Assembly: GCA_013399855.1 (NCBI GenBank)
Contig: VXAY01004974.1
Coordinates: 124,001-188,000 of the forward strand
Origin: Oxyruncus cristatus
Lineage: Eukaryota; Chordata; Aves; Passeriformes; Cotingidae
Direction of reading: 5' to 3'
Length of the DNA stretch: 64,000 nucleotides
This document shows positions 21,628-32,630 of this stretch, one piece after another. Position 1 is the first letter of the stretch, and each line of letters opens with the position of its first letter. A model generated the notes under the pieces. That model saw only the letters and a list, made by a program, of their open reading frames with translations. It had not been told where the DNA came from and made no database searches. A program made the position numbers and the translations under genes.

Positions 21628-23628
21628 ATGGAGGCCGCGCCGGTGCCGGACGGGCAGCACACGGCCGTGGTGTACGGGCTCATCGGCGGCGGGCGCTACG
21701 CGGAGGCGGTGTCACTGCTGAGCCGCGGGCTGCAGAAGAGCAGCCGCTCCCGGGGTTGCCTCTCGCTGCTGGGCTACTGCCACTACCAGCTGCAGGAGTT
21801 CGCGGCGGCGGCCGAGTGCTACGAGCAGCTGTCGGCGCTGCACCCGCAGCTGGCCCCGTACCGGCTGTGCCACGCGCAGGCCCTCTACAAGGCCGGGCTG
21901 TTCGCCGAGGCCCTGCGCGCCGCCAGCCCGCTGCTGGACGTGCCCGCCTTCCAGCGCCGGGCCCTGCGGCTCCAGGCCGCTGTGCACTACGCCCAGGGCG
22001 ACCTCCCGGCGGCACAGAGCCTGGTAGAGGAGGAGCTGGCCGCCGCCGCTGATGGCGGCCTCGGCACAGTCGAGGAGCCCTCCGAGCGGGCCGATGCCGA
22101 GGTGAACCTCGGCTGCCTGCTGTACCGGCAGGGCCGGCACGAAGAGGCCAGCGGCAAGTTCGCCAGCGCCATGCAGGTGCTGGGGTACTGCCCGGAGCTG
22201 TCCTACAACATGGCACTGTGCTCCTACGCCGCCAAGCAGTACCCGGCCGCCCTCAAGTACATCTCCGACATCATCAAGCGTGGCATCCACCAGCACCCCG
22301 AGCTCAGCGTGGGCATGACCACCGAGGGCATCGACGTCCGCAGCGTGGGCAACACGCTGCTCCTGCACCGCACGGCCCTCGTGGAGGCCTTCAACCTCAA
22401 GGCGGCCATCGAGTATCAGCTGCGCAACCTGCGGGCGGCCCAGGAGGCGCTCACGGACATGCCCCCGAGGGCCGAGGAGGAGCTGGATCCCGTCACGCTG
22501 CACAACCAAGCTCTGATGAACATGGACAGCCAGCCCACTGAAGGATTTGGGAAGCTGCAGTTTCTCCTTCTGCAGAACCCCTGTCCGCCAGAAACTTTTG
22601 GTAACTTGCTACTCCTCTATTGCAAGCATCAATACTACGACCTGGCAGCTGATGTGCTGGCAGAGAACACCCATCTGACTTACAAACTGCTCACACCTTA
22701 CTTGTACAACTTCTTGGATGCCATTATCACTTGTCAAACTGCCCCCGAGGAGGCTTTCCACAAGCTAGATGATTTAGCAGGGACAATGACTGAGCAGCTG
22801 AGAAAACTCACAAAGCAGGTACAGGAAGCTAGGCAAAACTGGGATGATGAAGCTCTTAAAAAGGCAGTTAATGAGTATGATGAGACTCTGGATAAATATG
22901 TACCTGTCTTGATGGCCCAGGCAAAGATTTACTGGGACATGAAGAACTACACAATGGTAGAAAAGATCTTCCGCAAATCCGTGGAGTTCTGCAAGGAACA
23001 CGAGGTGTGGAAGCTCAACGTGGCTCATGTGCTCTTCATGCAAGAGAACAAGTACAAAGAGGCTATCAGCTTCTACGAGCCCATAGTTAAGAAGCACTAT
23101 GACAACATCCTCAATGTCAGTGCCATTGTGTTAGCCAACCTGTGCGTTTCCTACATCCTGACGAGCCAGAATGAAGATGCAGAGGAACTAATGAGAAAGA
23201 TTGAGAAGGCAGAAGAGCAGCTGTCCTATGAGAATCCTGATAAAAACACCTACCATCTTTGCATTGTCAATCTGGTCATTGGTACCCTCTACTGTGTGAA
23301 GGGAAACTATGACTTTGGTATTTCAAGGATCATTAAAAGCCTGGAGCCGTACAACAAAAAGCTGAGCACTGACACGTGGTACTACGCCAAGCGGTGTTTC
23401 CTGTCCCTGCTGGAGAACATGTCCAAGCACATGATCATGCTGCGTGACAGCGTCATCCAGGAGTGCGTTCAGTTCCTGAAGCAGTGTGAGCTGTATGGGA
23501 GAAACATCCCAGCTGTCATTGAGCATCCCCTGGAAGAAAGTAGGATGCACAGTGGGAAGAACACAGTCACCTACGAAGCCCGGCTTTTGAGGGCGCTGAT
23601 GTATAAGATCATTGGGTGGGCTGACTAA
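21628..23628 (+). CDS. TTC30A: Tetratricopeptide repeat protein 30 (IFT70), intronless
   Basis: IFT70 is a core subunit of the IFT-B complex that carries cargo along the ciliary axoneme. It wraps around IFT52 and contacts IFT88; the zebrafish orthologue (fleer) is needed for cilia and tubulin polyglutamylation. The single exon encodes 666 residues, against 665 in human TTC30A/B. TPR helices begin at about residues 10-45 (VVYGLIGGGRYAEAVSLLS) and 46-78, with more to about 215. There is a charged, coiled-coil-like stretch at about 388-424, and further TPRs at about 427-590. Blocks such as MTTEGIDVRSVGNTLLLH and PPRAEEELDPVTLHNQALMN match human closely. I chose the ATG at 21628 because homology starts there and its context is strong (gccggccATGg). 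The frame stays open 160 codons further upstream, but that stretch is CpG-island DNA unlike any TTC30. Choosing between the A and B labels needs synteny; adjacency to PDE11A favours TTC30A. Confidence 0.96.
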   Translation: MEAAPVPDGQHTAVVYGLIGGGRYAEAVSLLSRGLQKSSRSRGCLSLLGYCHYQLQEFAAAAECYEQLSALHPQLAPYRLCHAQALYKAGLFAEALRAASPLLDVPAFQRRALRLQAAVHYAQGDLPAAQSLVEEELAAAADGGLGTVEEPSERADAEVNLGCLLYRQGRHEEASGKFASAMQVLGYCPELSYNMALCSYAAKQYPAALKYISDIIKRGIHQHPELSVGMTTEGIDVRSVGNTLLLHRTALVEAFNLKAAIEYQLRNLRAAQEALTDMPPRAEEELDPVTLHNQALMNMDSQPTEGFGKLQFLLLQNPCPPETFGNLLLLYCKHQYYDLAADVLAENTHLTYKLLTPYLYNFLDAIITCQTAPEEAFHKLDDLAGTMTEQLRKLTKQVQEARQNWDDEALKKAVNEYDETLDKYVPVLMAQAKIYWDMKNYTMVEKIFRKSVEFCKEHEVWKLNVAHVLFMQENKYKEAISFYEPIVKKHYDNILNVSAIVLANLCVSYILTSQNEDAEELMRKIEKAEEQLSYENPDKNTYHLCIVNLVIGTLYCVKGNYDFGISRIIKSLEPYNKKLSTDTWYYAKRCFLSLLENMSKHMIMLRDSVIQECVQFLKQCELYGRNIPAVIEHPLEESRMHSGKNTVTYEARLLRALMYKIIGWAD

Positions 23629-24150
23629 ATGGTGTTAACCGTACAGCAGAAAAGAGAACTTTGTTCTTTTCTTATGCTTGTGAGGTGATGCTCACCCTTG
23701 CAAAAGTCTTTAAAGATTTTGTGCTGTATTTTAACAGCATTCAGTGGAAAACAGAATATTTTCATTAGATTAACCTGCATCAAATAACTAGGGGCATTCT
23801 CAGTAACCTGTCATGTTACATGCAGCGTAAGATTTGTTGGCCAAGAATGTCACTATATAAATATCATAGAGTTTTCACCTATAAGACAATATTTTATCCT
23901 TCTGAAATTTTGACCAAGTTTCTTTTCATTGGTTGATGGTTGAAAAAAAAAATTATCTGTCTCTTCTAGCACAGAGTTTGAAGAAACAGTTGTTTTAATT
24001 CTCTAATTTGTGCCTATGTATGAAATGTTTCTTTCTTCTGCTTTTTCCAAGGTATTTTTAATATGTTGCAGACCACGTTGATTGTATATTTGAACACAAG
24101 AAATGGCTTTATATTAAAAAATCAGTTCTACAAACATGAACAGTGTCTTT
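23629..24150 (+). other. TTC30A: Putative TTC30 3' UTR with ATTAAA signal
   Basis: AT-rich sequence after the stop codon. ATTAAA at 24113-24118 is followed about 20 nt later by a GT-rich patch (cagtgtcttttgc), a plausible polyadenylation site about 490 nt after the stop. No AATAAA is seen nearer. The transcript end is inferred. Confidence 0.5.
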
Positions 24151-27100
24151 TGCTAACTCAGTAATAATGCAGGAGTATTCTGGCAAATTCTATACCTCAT
24201 ACAGGGACCAGGAATATAATCCGAGAAGTCTCTATCAGGGCGGTACCTCAGTTTAGATCTACCCTTGCAGTAGAGTGTGTTATGGCTGGACATAACTGAC
24301 TTCAGAGACACTGCTCAGTGCTGCCCCTCGGTTTCTGAGACCCCCAGAATCCCGTGCCTGCACCATCTGGGTGGCAGCTGTTGCCGTGCAAACCTGCCTG
24401 GCAGCAAGTGCTTACTTAGTAATTTAGTCCTCCATGTGCAGCCCCTCTAATCCAAATACTGCTCTTAGAATATACCAGTCTCTGGTAAGAGACCCTGTGA
24501 ATGTGAAATTACATTATTTTGTGTATTTCTCAAAAAAAACATGTAACTTCCATTTCATGCAAGGCTTACGACTTCTACCCCTAGGTAGTAGAAATCCGCT
24601 TCTCAGTTTTCTCCTTGTGTTACTGTTCCTGCATCTCTCAAGACCTCTCTGTTTATTTGCTTAATTCCCTTACTTGGCATTTCCATCACACTGCCATCAG
24701 TCAGTGTATTTTCTCAACAGTCTTCCCATCCTTTTTCAACCACATTATATGTTCCACAGTGAAGTGAGACCGAAAAACCTTGCAGTGGTTTTATGCAGAC
24801 TGCTTCTGTGTCCTGTGGCTGCTCTCCATTTTGTGTATTCTGCCTTCTGAAGAAATGTGTGAGGTGAAGTTTTTAAAATAAGGATCAAAGACCTGTGGCT
24901 TTAACTCACTTGGTTGCCTTAGACACTGGCTCCCTGAAGAACTGTCATGGGAGAATTTTGGAATCAGGCTGCCTGTCCCTCAAAATCCAGTTTCTATGGT
25001 GTGGTTTACCTGGAAGGAAAAAGAACAGCCTTTTTTGAAGTTTTGAAGCCACTATAAAGGAACAGAATACTTAATCCTTCCAGAAAGTTTATGTATATAG
25101 GAACTTGACAGGCCTGCAGCCATTTCAACATAGAGCAAGTCAACTCTTACCTGCTGGGAGAGAAACCTGCCAGGGCTGAGCATATTGTGTGCAGCTAAAG
25201 GAAATGGCTGTAGGTTAGGTAATGCTACAGTTTACCCAAAACTTCCTAGAACAGTAAAGCAAAATCAAATTTAACAGTGTCAAGGATGGGAAAATATTCT
25301 AGAGAGCAGGCAGGAGATGTGGCAAGGTGTCCTAGAGACGCCTCCATAGTTCATCACTAGGCCATTAAGCCCCTGCTTATTGTGACATTAAATATTTCCC
25401 ACAACTGCTTCCCCACAAGGAGGAGACCTGTGATTTCAAATTTTGTTCACCTCCATGACGCACACCAGCAGGCTGTAAAGCGTTTTTCTAATTCACAGTG
25501 CAATTGTATTATATATTATGCAGCATAAACAGCATGACCTTTAAAAAAAAAGGTTTTAAAAGACACCCCACCTAACAGCATCTGAAGTGCAGTAATAGGC
25601 AATGCCCTTTATTTAATATTCATTTCAGTAAAAGTCACTGGACTTTTAAAAAAAAAAATTCATTTTTCAGATTTGTGCTCATGCAAATGTTGAAATCCCT
25701 CTAATGGAGAGCAATTTAGACTTTTCCATGGCTATTTGGTGATGCTCACAAGCTCTCAGGTTTCCATACAGCCAGTGTGTGACTTCCACGAGGGTGCTGC
25801 TGCCAGGATTCACAGCCCCAAGCACTTCTTCATCTCTTCCCTGCCTTCCGTGACCACACACAGATCCACCACGAATAGATAGAGGTGTCAGGGCCGGCCA
25901 GCTCTGGCACACACTCCCTGATTCATTCTAGCCTCCAGGGAAGGCACCGGGCCCTCAGCTGCAGGGTGGGAAGGGAGAACAGCCATGTTCCCAATGGAAA
26001 AAATGTCCCCATAAATGGCTGTGGAATTGTGCAAGCTGTGGCTGTTTCAGAAAATACGGCTAGAGGGCAGCCGGCATGCTTGGTATTTGCTTCATCCTGT
26101 TAACAGCACAACAGACGTACAAAAAAAGCCAGGAGAAAATGTCAATAGCAGCATTTTTCCCGTTCTTCCCTTTTCCTTCTGCTTTTATGTGCTTTTCCTC
26201 ACAGGGTACACTGCACACCCAGGGTTTTTGAGCAAGTTGGGTGATGCTGAACACCATGACCACAATGTGGAGACGGTTCTACTGCTGAAAGGAGAGGGAG
26301 AAGTGGCAACAGGAGGCAGCCCAGGACAGCCTCTTTCTACTCCGCTGCATTAACAGATGCTTCTGCATGGAGTGTCCTCTCCATTCCAGCAGTATTTTCC
26401 ACCCTGTCCACCACAGCCTCTTCCTCAGCAACAGCCACCCAACCTTCCCACCTCAGTGACATGCCAGGGCAGATGCCAGGGCAGACGCCCCAGCGTCATT
26501 GCCTGCCCGCCCGTCCTGCGCCCAGCAGAACTGGGCTCTGCGGTCATGCAGCTGACATCTTTTGCAGCATAAGTATGTTGCCTCCTCCAGTGGCAAGCAG
26601 GCATTTATAGCATCTCCCACTGCAGAGCACTTTGGTCATGAAAAATATATAAATGTTACAACCACTTTTATTACTGTCTTTATACCGCATTTAGTGTTAC
26701 CACTATGTGACTTACACTCAAAATACATTTTTAAAGGAAAGCACATACATTTTTATTTAGAGAGAAGGGAAGACAACAAATAGCAGTTTATGTGTCTTAT
26801 AGTAAAATCCACCTAAGTTAATGCACTAAACCAGCGCAGTCCTTCTTTTGTCCCAACCAAAAATCCCTATTTTCATTTAAAAGAATGGAAACAAAAAGCA
26901 CTACCCAGAAATGGCTGACCACATTCCCAGGGCCTGCAGCAGGCAAACAGCTGCAGATAAGCACAGATTCCTAAGCAAGAGCCTCTGGGTTTTTTTTATT
27001 GGGAGCAAGGGGAAAGAAGCCCTCAGCCCTCTGTTAGGGCATCAGTATTTGAAAGGTGAGCAGCCCAAGATGCCTCCCACGTACAAAACTGCCATATAGA

Positions 27101-29849
27101 GGCCAACCTCCAGGATTTTATTTGCATTCTTTTGCATTTTGTCCTTACAGGGCATCTTACGAAATGTTCTTGTCCTCAAACCTTGCAAGGGCTTTCCACC
27201 CGTGATGAAGGTGCCAAGCTGTATTGTACTGCAGTGGTCACATCTTTTTTTCCCCAAATACCCCTGCAGTAATCACAGCACACGTTGCACAAGCAAAGGC
27301 CTCAAACTACCATTTCGCCAGCAGCCCACCTGCGCTGGCAGGTGGAGCACGGGGGGCATGGAGGGCCTGAGATGTGATTTATTTTGTGCCCCACCTTGGA
27401 TCCCCTTGGTGCTCAAGATTCTGTAGTTAATCAAATGTGTGCTGACATCAGCAGCAGCAGAACACAGGTAGTGGATACCAGGGACACTTCATGATCAGCT
27501 CCACAGTCAGAGTTGATCAGAAAATTTCAGTAATCAAGAGGCGACTGACTTTATGTTAAGACAAAGATAAGTTGTCTTCTACAATTCTGGGGGGAACACG
27601 ATTACTCTAACATCTAGAAACAGATGTTTCTACTGGGTAAACAAGCCCTTTTAGAAGATGAACAAGGAGAGGAATGTTATTTCTCTAAAATGGTGAGTTT
27701 ACAGAAAAGAATAAAAACTGATTTCAACAGCCTGTTCCACAGTATCTTCCTTACAAGATCCTATTTTAGAAGCTTGGGTTCAAAACTTCCACACATCCAT
27801 ATTGGCTTTAATCTCCAGCAAAGGCAGAAGAGCCCGACCCTGATTAATTCAGATTCAGAACACTGATGTGATAACGTGGCTATGTAGGCTGAAAGATAAG
27901 CACTGAAAGATCCGTCCTGTCATCCCCCCCAAGTCTTCTCTTCCTTTATCTCCCTTTAACCTTTCAGCAAATAAAGCCACCTTTATATTTTGGGACCCTG
28001 CTAAATCCTGCTTCTTCTATATGCCTGCGACAATGCGCATCTTCATGTTTTTGCAGGACGTGTGTTTTGTGGACTAGTTCTTGGTACACCAGATGGTATT
28101 CACGTTTGTCTTTTTTTCTCCATGAACTACCTGCTGTGATGTGAAAAAGACGTGCATTGTCCTTTCCAGCCATGCCTGCTGAGGCTCTGATGCACCGAGC
28201 CAGGGCCCGCAGTGCTGATGCTCATGTGGTGTGTACCTTTGTTGGTGACTGCACGAGGTGCTGCATCAGCTTTCACAAGCCACAGGCTGGTCTTTCTGAC
28301 ATGGCACACGTGGCTTAGTCACTCTGTGCTGATGCCAGAACATGGACAATGAAGGTCAGTAGCAGCAGAAAGGAACCTGGCCGGTGTCCTAAGGGGTGAC
28401 AGAAGAGATTTACACAAGTGTGTAAACAGTAAAAAGTGAGTTAGTGTTAAAATCCTCCCAGCTTCCATCACTGTGCTGCTAAACAGGAATATAAGGAATA
28501 TATAAACAGCAATGTAAGTGTGCACACAGGCTGGGAGAAACTGCAGAGAAATGTTTAGATGTAACCGGTACAACAAACAGCTGCTCTGTAGTCCTCTGCA
28601 CCTCATTTAGAAAACGTGACCTACAAAAAGAAACAGTTTCTAAATGAAGTAAAAGAGGCCTTAAGTACCGACAAACTTTTTGGCTCTATTTTCAGCAAAG
28701 CATCTCTTGTTCTTTGGAAAATACTTTTCCATTAAGTAGAGAAATAGAGACATTTGGACTCATTTTCCAAAGAACCTTTTAATCAGCATAATTTTCCTAG
28801 ACCTTGCCAGAATTTAACTAATAAAGCCCAATCATAGGGCAGACCTCGCCAAACCCAACATTCAGTCCAGAATGCTTCTATTTTGGGGGATCTTCCCCTA
28901 AATTCACTATCGTTTATAGCCCAAAATGAAGCCCAGGAAAACCAATAAAAAGGTCCCATTGGCTTCAATGAGTCTTAAACTGGCACCTTAGAAAATATCC
29001 ATTTTCACAGACTGCCATTTCAAGCCATCCAAGAGTATCTTCTTGAAAGTACTGGAATGCTACAACCCAAATCAAATTCGGTGGCAAAGCCCCTTGTTTC
29101 TACCCACTTAAAATGCTGCCTAGAAAACAGCTAACCCCATGTTTGCCATGGGGTAACTGCTGCACATTCAGAAAATGTCTCTGTTGCACAGTGAGAGGTA
29201 GAAGTCGGCAGGGGATCCTGATCCTGCGCCTGGACCTGGCCAGGCACAGCCTCCACCAGCAACCACACAGCCCACCCTGGCTCTGAGCATAGGGCTGAGG
29301 ACTCCTGTCCACACAGCACAGGACTACTGCTGCAGCGCAGCCCCAGCTGTGGAGATACCCATGTCCCAAGAGCCACCCCACTGGGAACGGCTTGGAGAAG
29401 GAAATTGAAAACACGGTGCCAGATTTTATTCTGGAGCATGGGAATCATCAGTCAGCATCACAAACTTTTAAACTTCATAGCGTGAATGTACACACTGGCT
29501 CTGAATAGTCTGAACTTCTCCTGGCTTTTTTTGTCTTCTGCTGTGCACAATTGCCCGCTTCTCTGAATTTCAGCATTTCTTGCTGCTTACCTTCTCCATG
29601 ATTCTGCCCCTAGGACCCTTGCCATCCTCTGTCACAAGCAGGGAACAGGTTGACTAACAGCTTTTTATGAGTCGGTTTTATTTTATAGCCCTCTTTCCCG
29701 TGGGAGAGGGCAGAGGGAGTTGGCTAACACTCAGATCCTGTTGGGTTGAACTGTTTACTAACAGCCGTTTTCCAAATTAAAATTAACACAGCTCGGATTT
29801 TTCTGAGCTGCGCTTCTCCAGTACCTCAGAGAGCTCTTTGTGTGCCCCT
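24151..29849. other. Gene-free region downstream of TTC30
   Basis: I see no exon with family likeness, no CR1 and no RNA gene. Only short open frames (112 codons or fewer), A-rich runs near 25540 and 25650, a 12-bp tandem repeat near 26461 and an 18-nt palindrome at 28409-28426 (TTTACACA-AG-TGTGTAAA) stand out. Confidence 0.6.
26461..26489. repeat. 12-bp tandem repeat
   Basis: atgccagggcag occurs twice in tandem (26461-26484), followed by a partial third copy (acgcc). It is a short slip repeat in noncoding DNA. Confidence 0.85.
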
Positions 29850-30570
29850 CCGCTGATTCACGGCCGCTCACACGGCCGGCAAACAGGAACGGGAGAGCTC
29901 TGACATGGCGCGTCTGATTTTCTCGCTCTGTCAATAGTATTTATCACTGCGGCTCCCACGCGGAGCAGGAGGGATGGAGAAGCACCATCAGCGCTGAGAG
30001 ACGGGAGATTCACAGGGCACATAAATCCTTTGCTCTTCCCCTGCGGAGCAGCTCGGCGCACATCGCGTTTTTACAGCGCAGAGCGGCACATCCGATGGCC
30101 GGCGCGGTAGCAAAGGGACAGCCACCGCACCGACATCACCTCCGCAGCTGTCCGCGGGTGCGGGGACACCGCTTTCCCACGAGCAGACAGGGCCCAGTCC
30201 CCCTGGGCGGCGTCCGCCCTTCCCGGGAGCTCCCGGCCCGGTGTGACCCGCGGGCCCCCGGCTGGGCTGCGGAGGGGACCGCCGGGACCCGGAGACGGGA
30301 AATGCCGGCCGCTCGTGTTCGCTCCAGACACAAAGGGGAACGGATCCCCGTTCTTCATAGCCCACGGGAGAGCTCGCTGCGCCTCGTGGTTGGACAGAAG
30401 GAAAGGAAAGGGGAAGCCCGAAGCGAGCGGTGAAAGGCAGTATCACTGCTCGCGGGGGCCCGGCGCTGGCCTGCCCTCGGCTCTGCAGGAACTCCCTGCT
30501 GCCGCTTTCCCCGTGTGCCAGACGAGCGAGACCATGCACGGACCCGTGGAGAGGCGTTTGTGCTGCCCCT
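29850..30570. promoter_or_regulatory. Orphan CpG island
   Basis: About 700 bp of CpG-dense, GC-rich DNA stands between AT-rich flanks, about 6 kb beyond the TTC30 stop. CpG density is highest at about 30060-30450. No known gene start is visible on either strand. The 241-codon minus-strand frame across it (29988-30713) has no recognisable domain and is expected, since stop codons are scarce in such DNA. A TATAAA at 30648-30653 follows the island on the + strand. Possible roles are a lncRNA promoter, an enhancer or the promoter of an unannotated gene. Confidence 0.7.
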
Positions 30571-31245
30571 GAGCACTTTTGGGTACCAGTGCCCTTAACC
30601 CAGAGATGCAGCAATGCCACTTTTCTGCCGTCCCCTTTTCTGCCGCTTATAAAATGTCTCTCAGCCTGCATAGGAATCATGTCAGGGCTTTGGAAGACAT
30701 GAAATGCTGACAAGACTTAACAGCAATGAAACAGTCAACAGGAAAGCTGTTAGAGCAGGATGGAGTCTCCGGGAAAGGAGATGGAGGAGCCCTGCCCTCT
30801 GCCTTTGTGCTCAATCCAGGGCAGAAACCGTAGAGATGTGTCCCTGATCTTGCAAAATGTGTGCCAATGAGCATGTGTAATATACTGTGAAAATTTTGTG
30901 ACTTGCTAGGTTATAAAACTGGTTATAGGAGAATTTAATAAAAAAAAAAGGAAATCAGTTTATTTCTTTCTGATAATCTCTCTATGGCTTTAGGGTCTCA
31001 TTCTAGCTTCCTTTCCATGCCTGGAGAGGTGATTCTAACATTCAGTATAAAATGTACAGATTCCCTAAAGGGAACTTGAAAGAAATTCTCTGCTTCAAAT
31101 TCAAACCTGACAGTACATATCACATCAGGGGTTCCCTTTTATCAGCAGGATATTCAGAAGGGATGAATGATTTACTCACATAATCTCTTAAACCTTTCAC
31201 TTGCAGAGTCTAAGATAGAATTTATAGCATTTTTATCATTTGGAT

Positions 31246-31277
31246 CTGAAAAAAAAAAAAAAAACCAAAAAAACAAC
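31246..31277. repeat. A-rich tract
   Basis: A run of 17 or so A followed by ccaaaaaaacaacaag. Possibly a decayed poly-A tail, but no retroposed gene body is seen upstream. Confidence 0.8.
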
Positions 31278-32522
31278 AAGAACCCAGTAAAATTCCACTA
31301 TGACATCCAAAACCCTACTCATTGATTTTCTAGCTGATGAAATTTCAAAGGAACATGTTTTTCCATGATGGAGTAACAGCGGGCCTCTGCCTTGGCTTTG
31401 GTGTTTTCTTGTGTTAGAAATCAGGTAATTCCTCCGTAGGGAGACAAATTAAATAGACACCTCCTATCTTTTGCATTTGAAAACACTGAGGGTGTGTATC
31501 AGTCTCCAGCAATTTAAGACTGTACCAAGTTTTGCACAATTTATTTCCCTAATTTCCATTTTTCAAATAGGTGTCTATTTACACAAGAAACCTAAACAAC
31601 TGATGGTTTCATTCTGAGTTTTAACCTAAGTAATCAGCCTTGGCTCAGGAAGATGAGGAAGGCAACCCATGTGACAATGCTTACCTAATATTTCTGCCAT
31701 GAAATTACTGGAGAAAAGTAAACCAAAAGTGGGCTGTGACTTTTTTTTTCTCTTCCTAAAGTCTTTTTTCTGTCTGATGTTCTCCCTTTTTCTGATGAAA
31801 ATATAAGCTGGTCTGAGTCCAGTTTTTTTGTCCTATCGTACTGATAGAGTGTTACAATATTTTTTATTCTTCTAAAGTTATTCTTGAATAAAACGGGGGG
31901 AAACGAGCCCAGAATGTGAACGCAAAACAGATTATTTGCTGGCACTGTCATTTTGGTTTTTGCTGGAACCTAGTACCATCAGGTGTTAATCTGGGGTGAG
32001 AACTCCTACAAAGAAATATGTAATAATGCTAATAACTGTTTCTTTATTTGAACTTAAGGAGGTGTCAGAAGCAGGATGCAAACAGCATGACTGGATTGGT
32101 AATCAACACATTGGAAACATCCAGAAGTACAAACCAGAGCTACAGAAACTGAGATTTCATTTTTGCTGTAGATGAATATGTGCTCAGTCCTTCAGGAGGG
32201 AGTCACTATCTCCAGTAGGTTGCCCACAGACAGTGATGAGATTCTGGTTAGGACTCTGTCGTGCCCAACTGTCACCTCAGATCACGTTTCAAGAAAGCCT
32301 CATCCCGTTTTCCCCAGGGTGGCACAGGGATAACTTTATGCTTCACCACTACTTCTCTGCTTTACAGTGCTCCTGTGCAAGCTCCACACGAGCTGGTGAT
32401 TTGCTCAGTTGGGATACCACTGACCTCCACGAGGCTGCTGTCCTTACCAAGTGCTAAATTATGCTCACACTTACCCAGAGCAAGCAAGCCCCAGTACTTC
32501 CATGCAATTCAGCAAAACACTG

Positions 32523-32630
32523 TCCGATTTACACCAGTGTAAGTGACAGCAGGATTTGGCCCTGTGCAGCAGGGGCAGGATCTGTAAGGCCAGATCCTCC
32601 ATAGGTATAAGTTACTGTGTCTCAGTTTGC
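32523..32630. mobile_element. Two adjacent MITE-like half elements
   Basis: The stretch ccgatttacaccagtgtaag followed by a tract ending ggatttggccc (to about 32562) is the right end of the palindromic element. About 35 nt later ggccagatcctcc and ataggtataagttactg (from 32598) is a left end. The order right-end then left-end means two partial copies, or one rearranged copy, lie side by side. Confidence 0.6.

Larger units (their letters stand above)
21180..22500. promoter_or_regulatory. TTC30: CpG island over TTC30 promoter and 5' half of its CDS
   Basis: GC content and CpG frequency jump at about 21180 and stay very high through the first 290 or so codons of TTC30, then fall to the local level near 22500-22550. 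The island surrounds the start codon and carries the ETS-like and X-box sites, which fits a broadly active, TATA-less promoter. No TATA box lies close upstream of the start. Confidence 0.85.

Noticed and set aside
21712..22509. 265-codon minus-strand frame opposite TTC30
   Set aside because: It is a shadow of the GC-rich sense coding sequence; no domain is seen and the sense strand is a conserved gene.
29988..30713. 241-codon minus-strand frame across the orphan CpG island
   Set aside because: CpG-rich DNA has few stop codons. The product is Gly/Pro/Arg-biased without domains, and competing frames exist on both strands.
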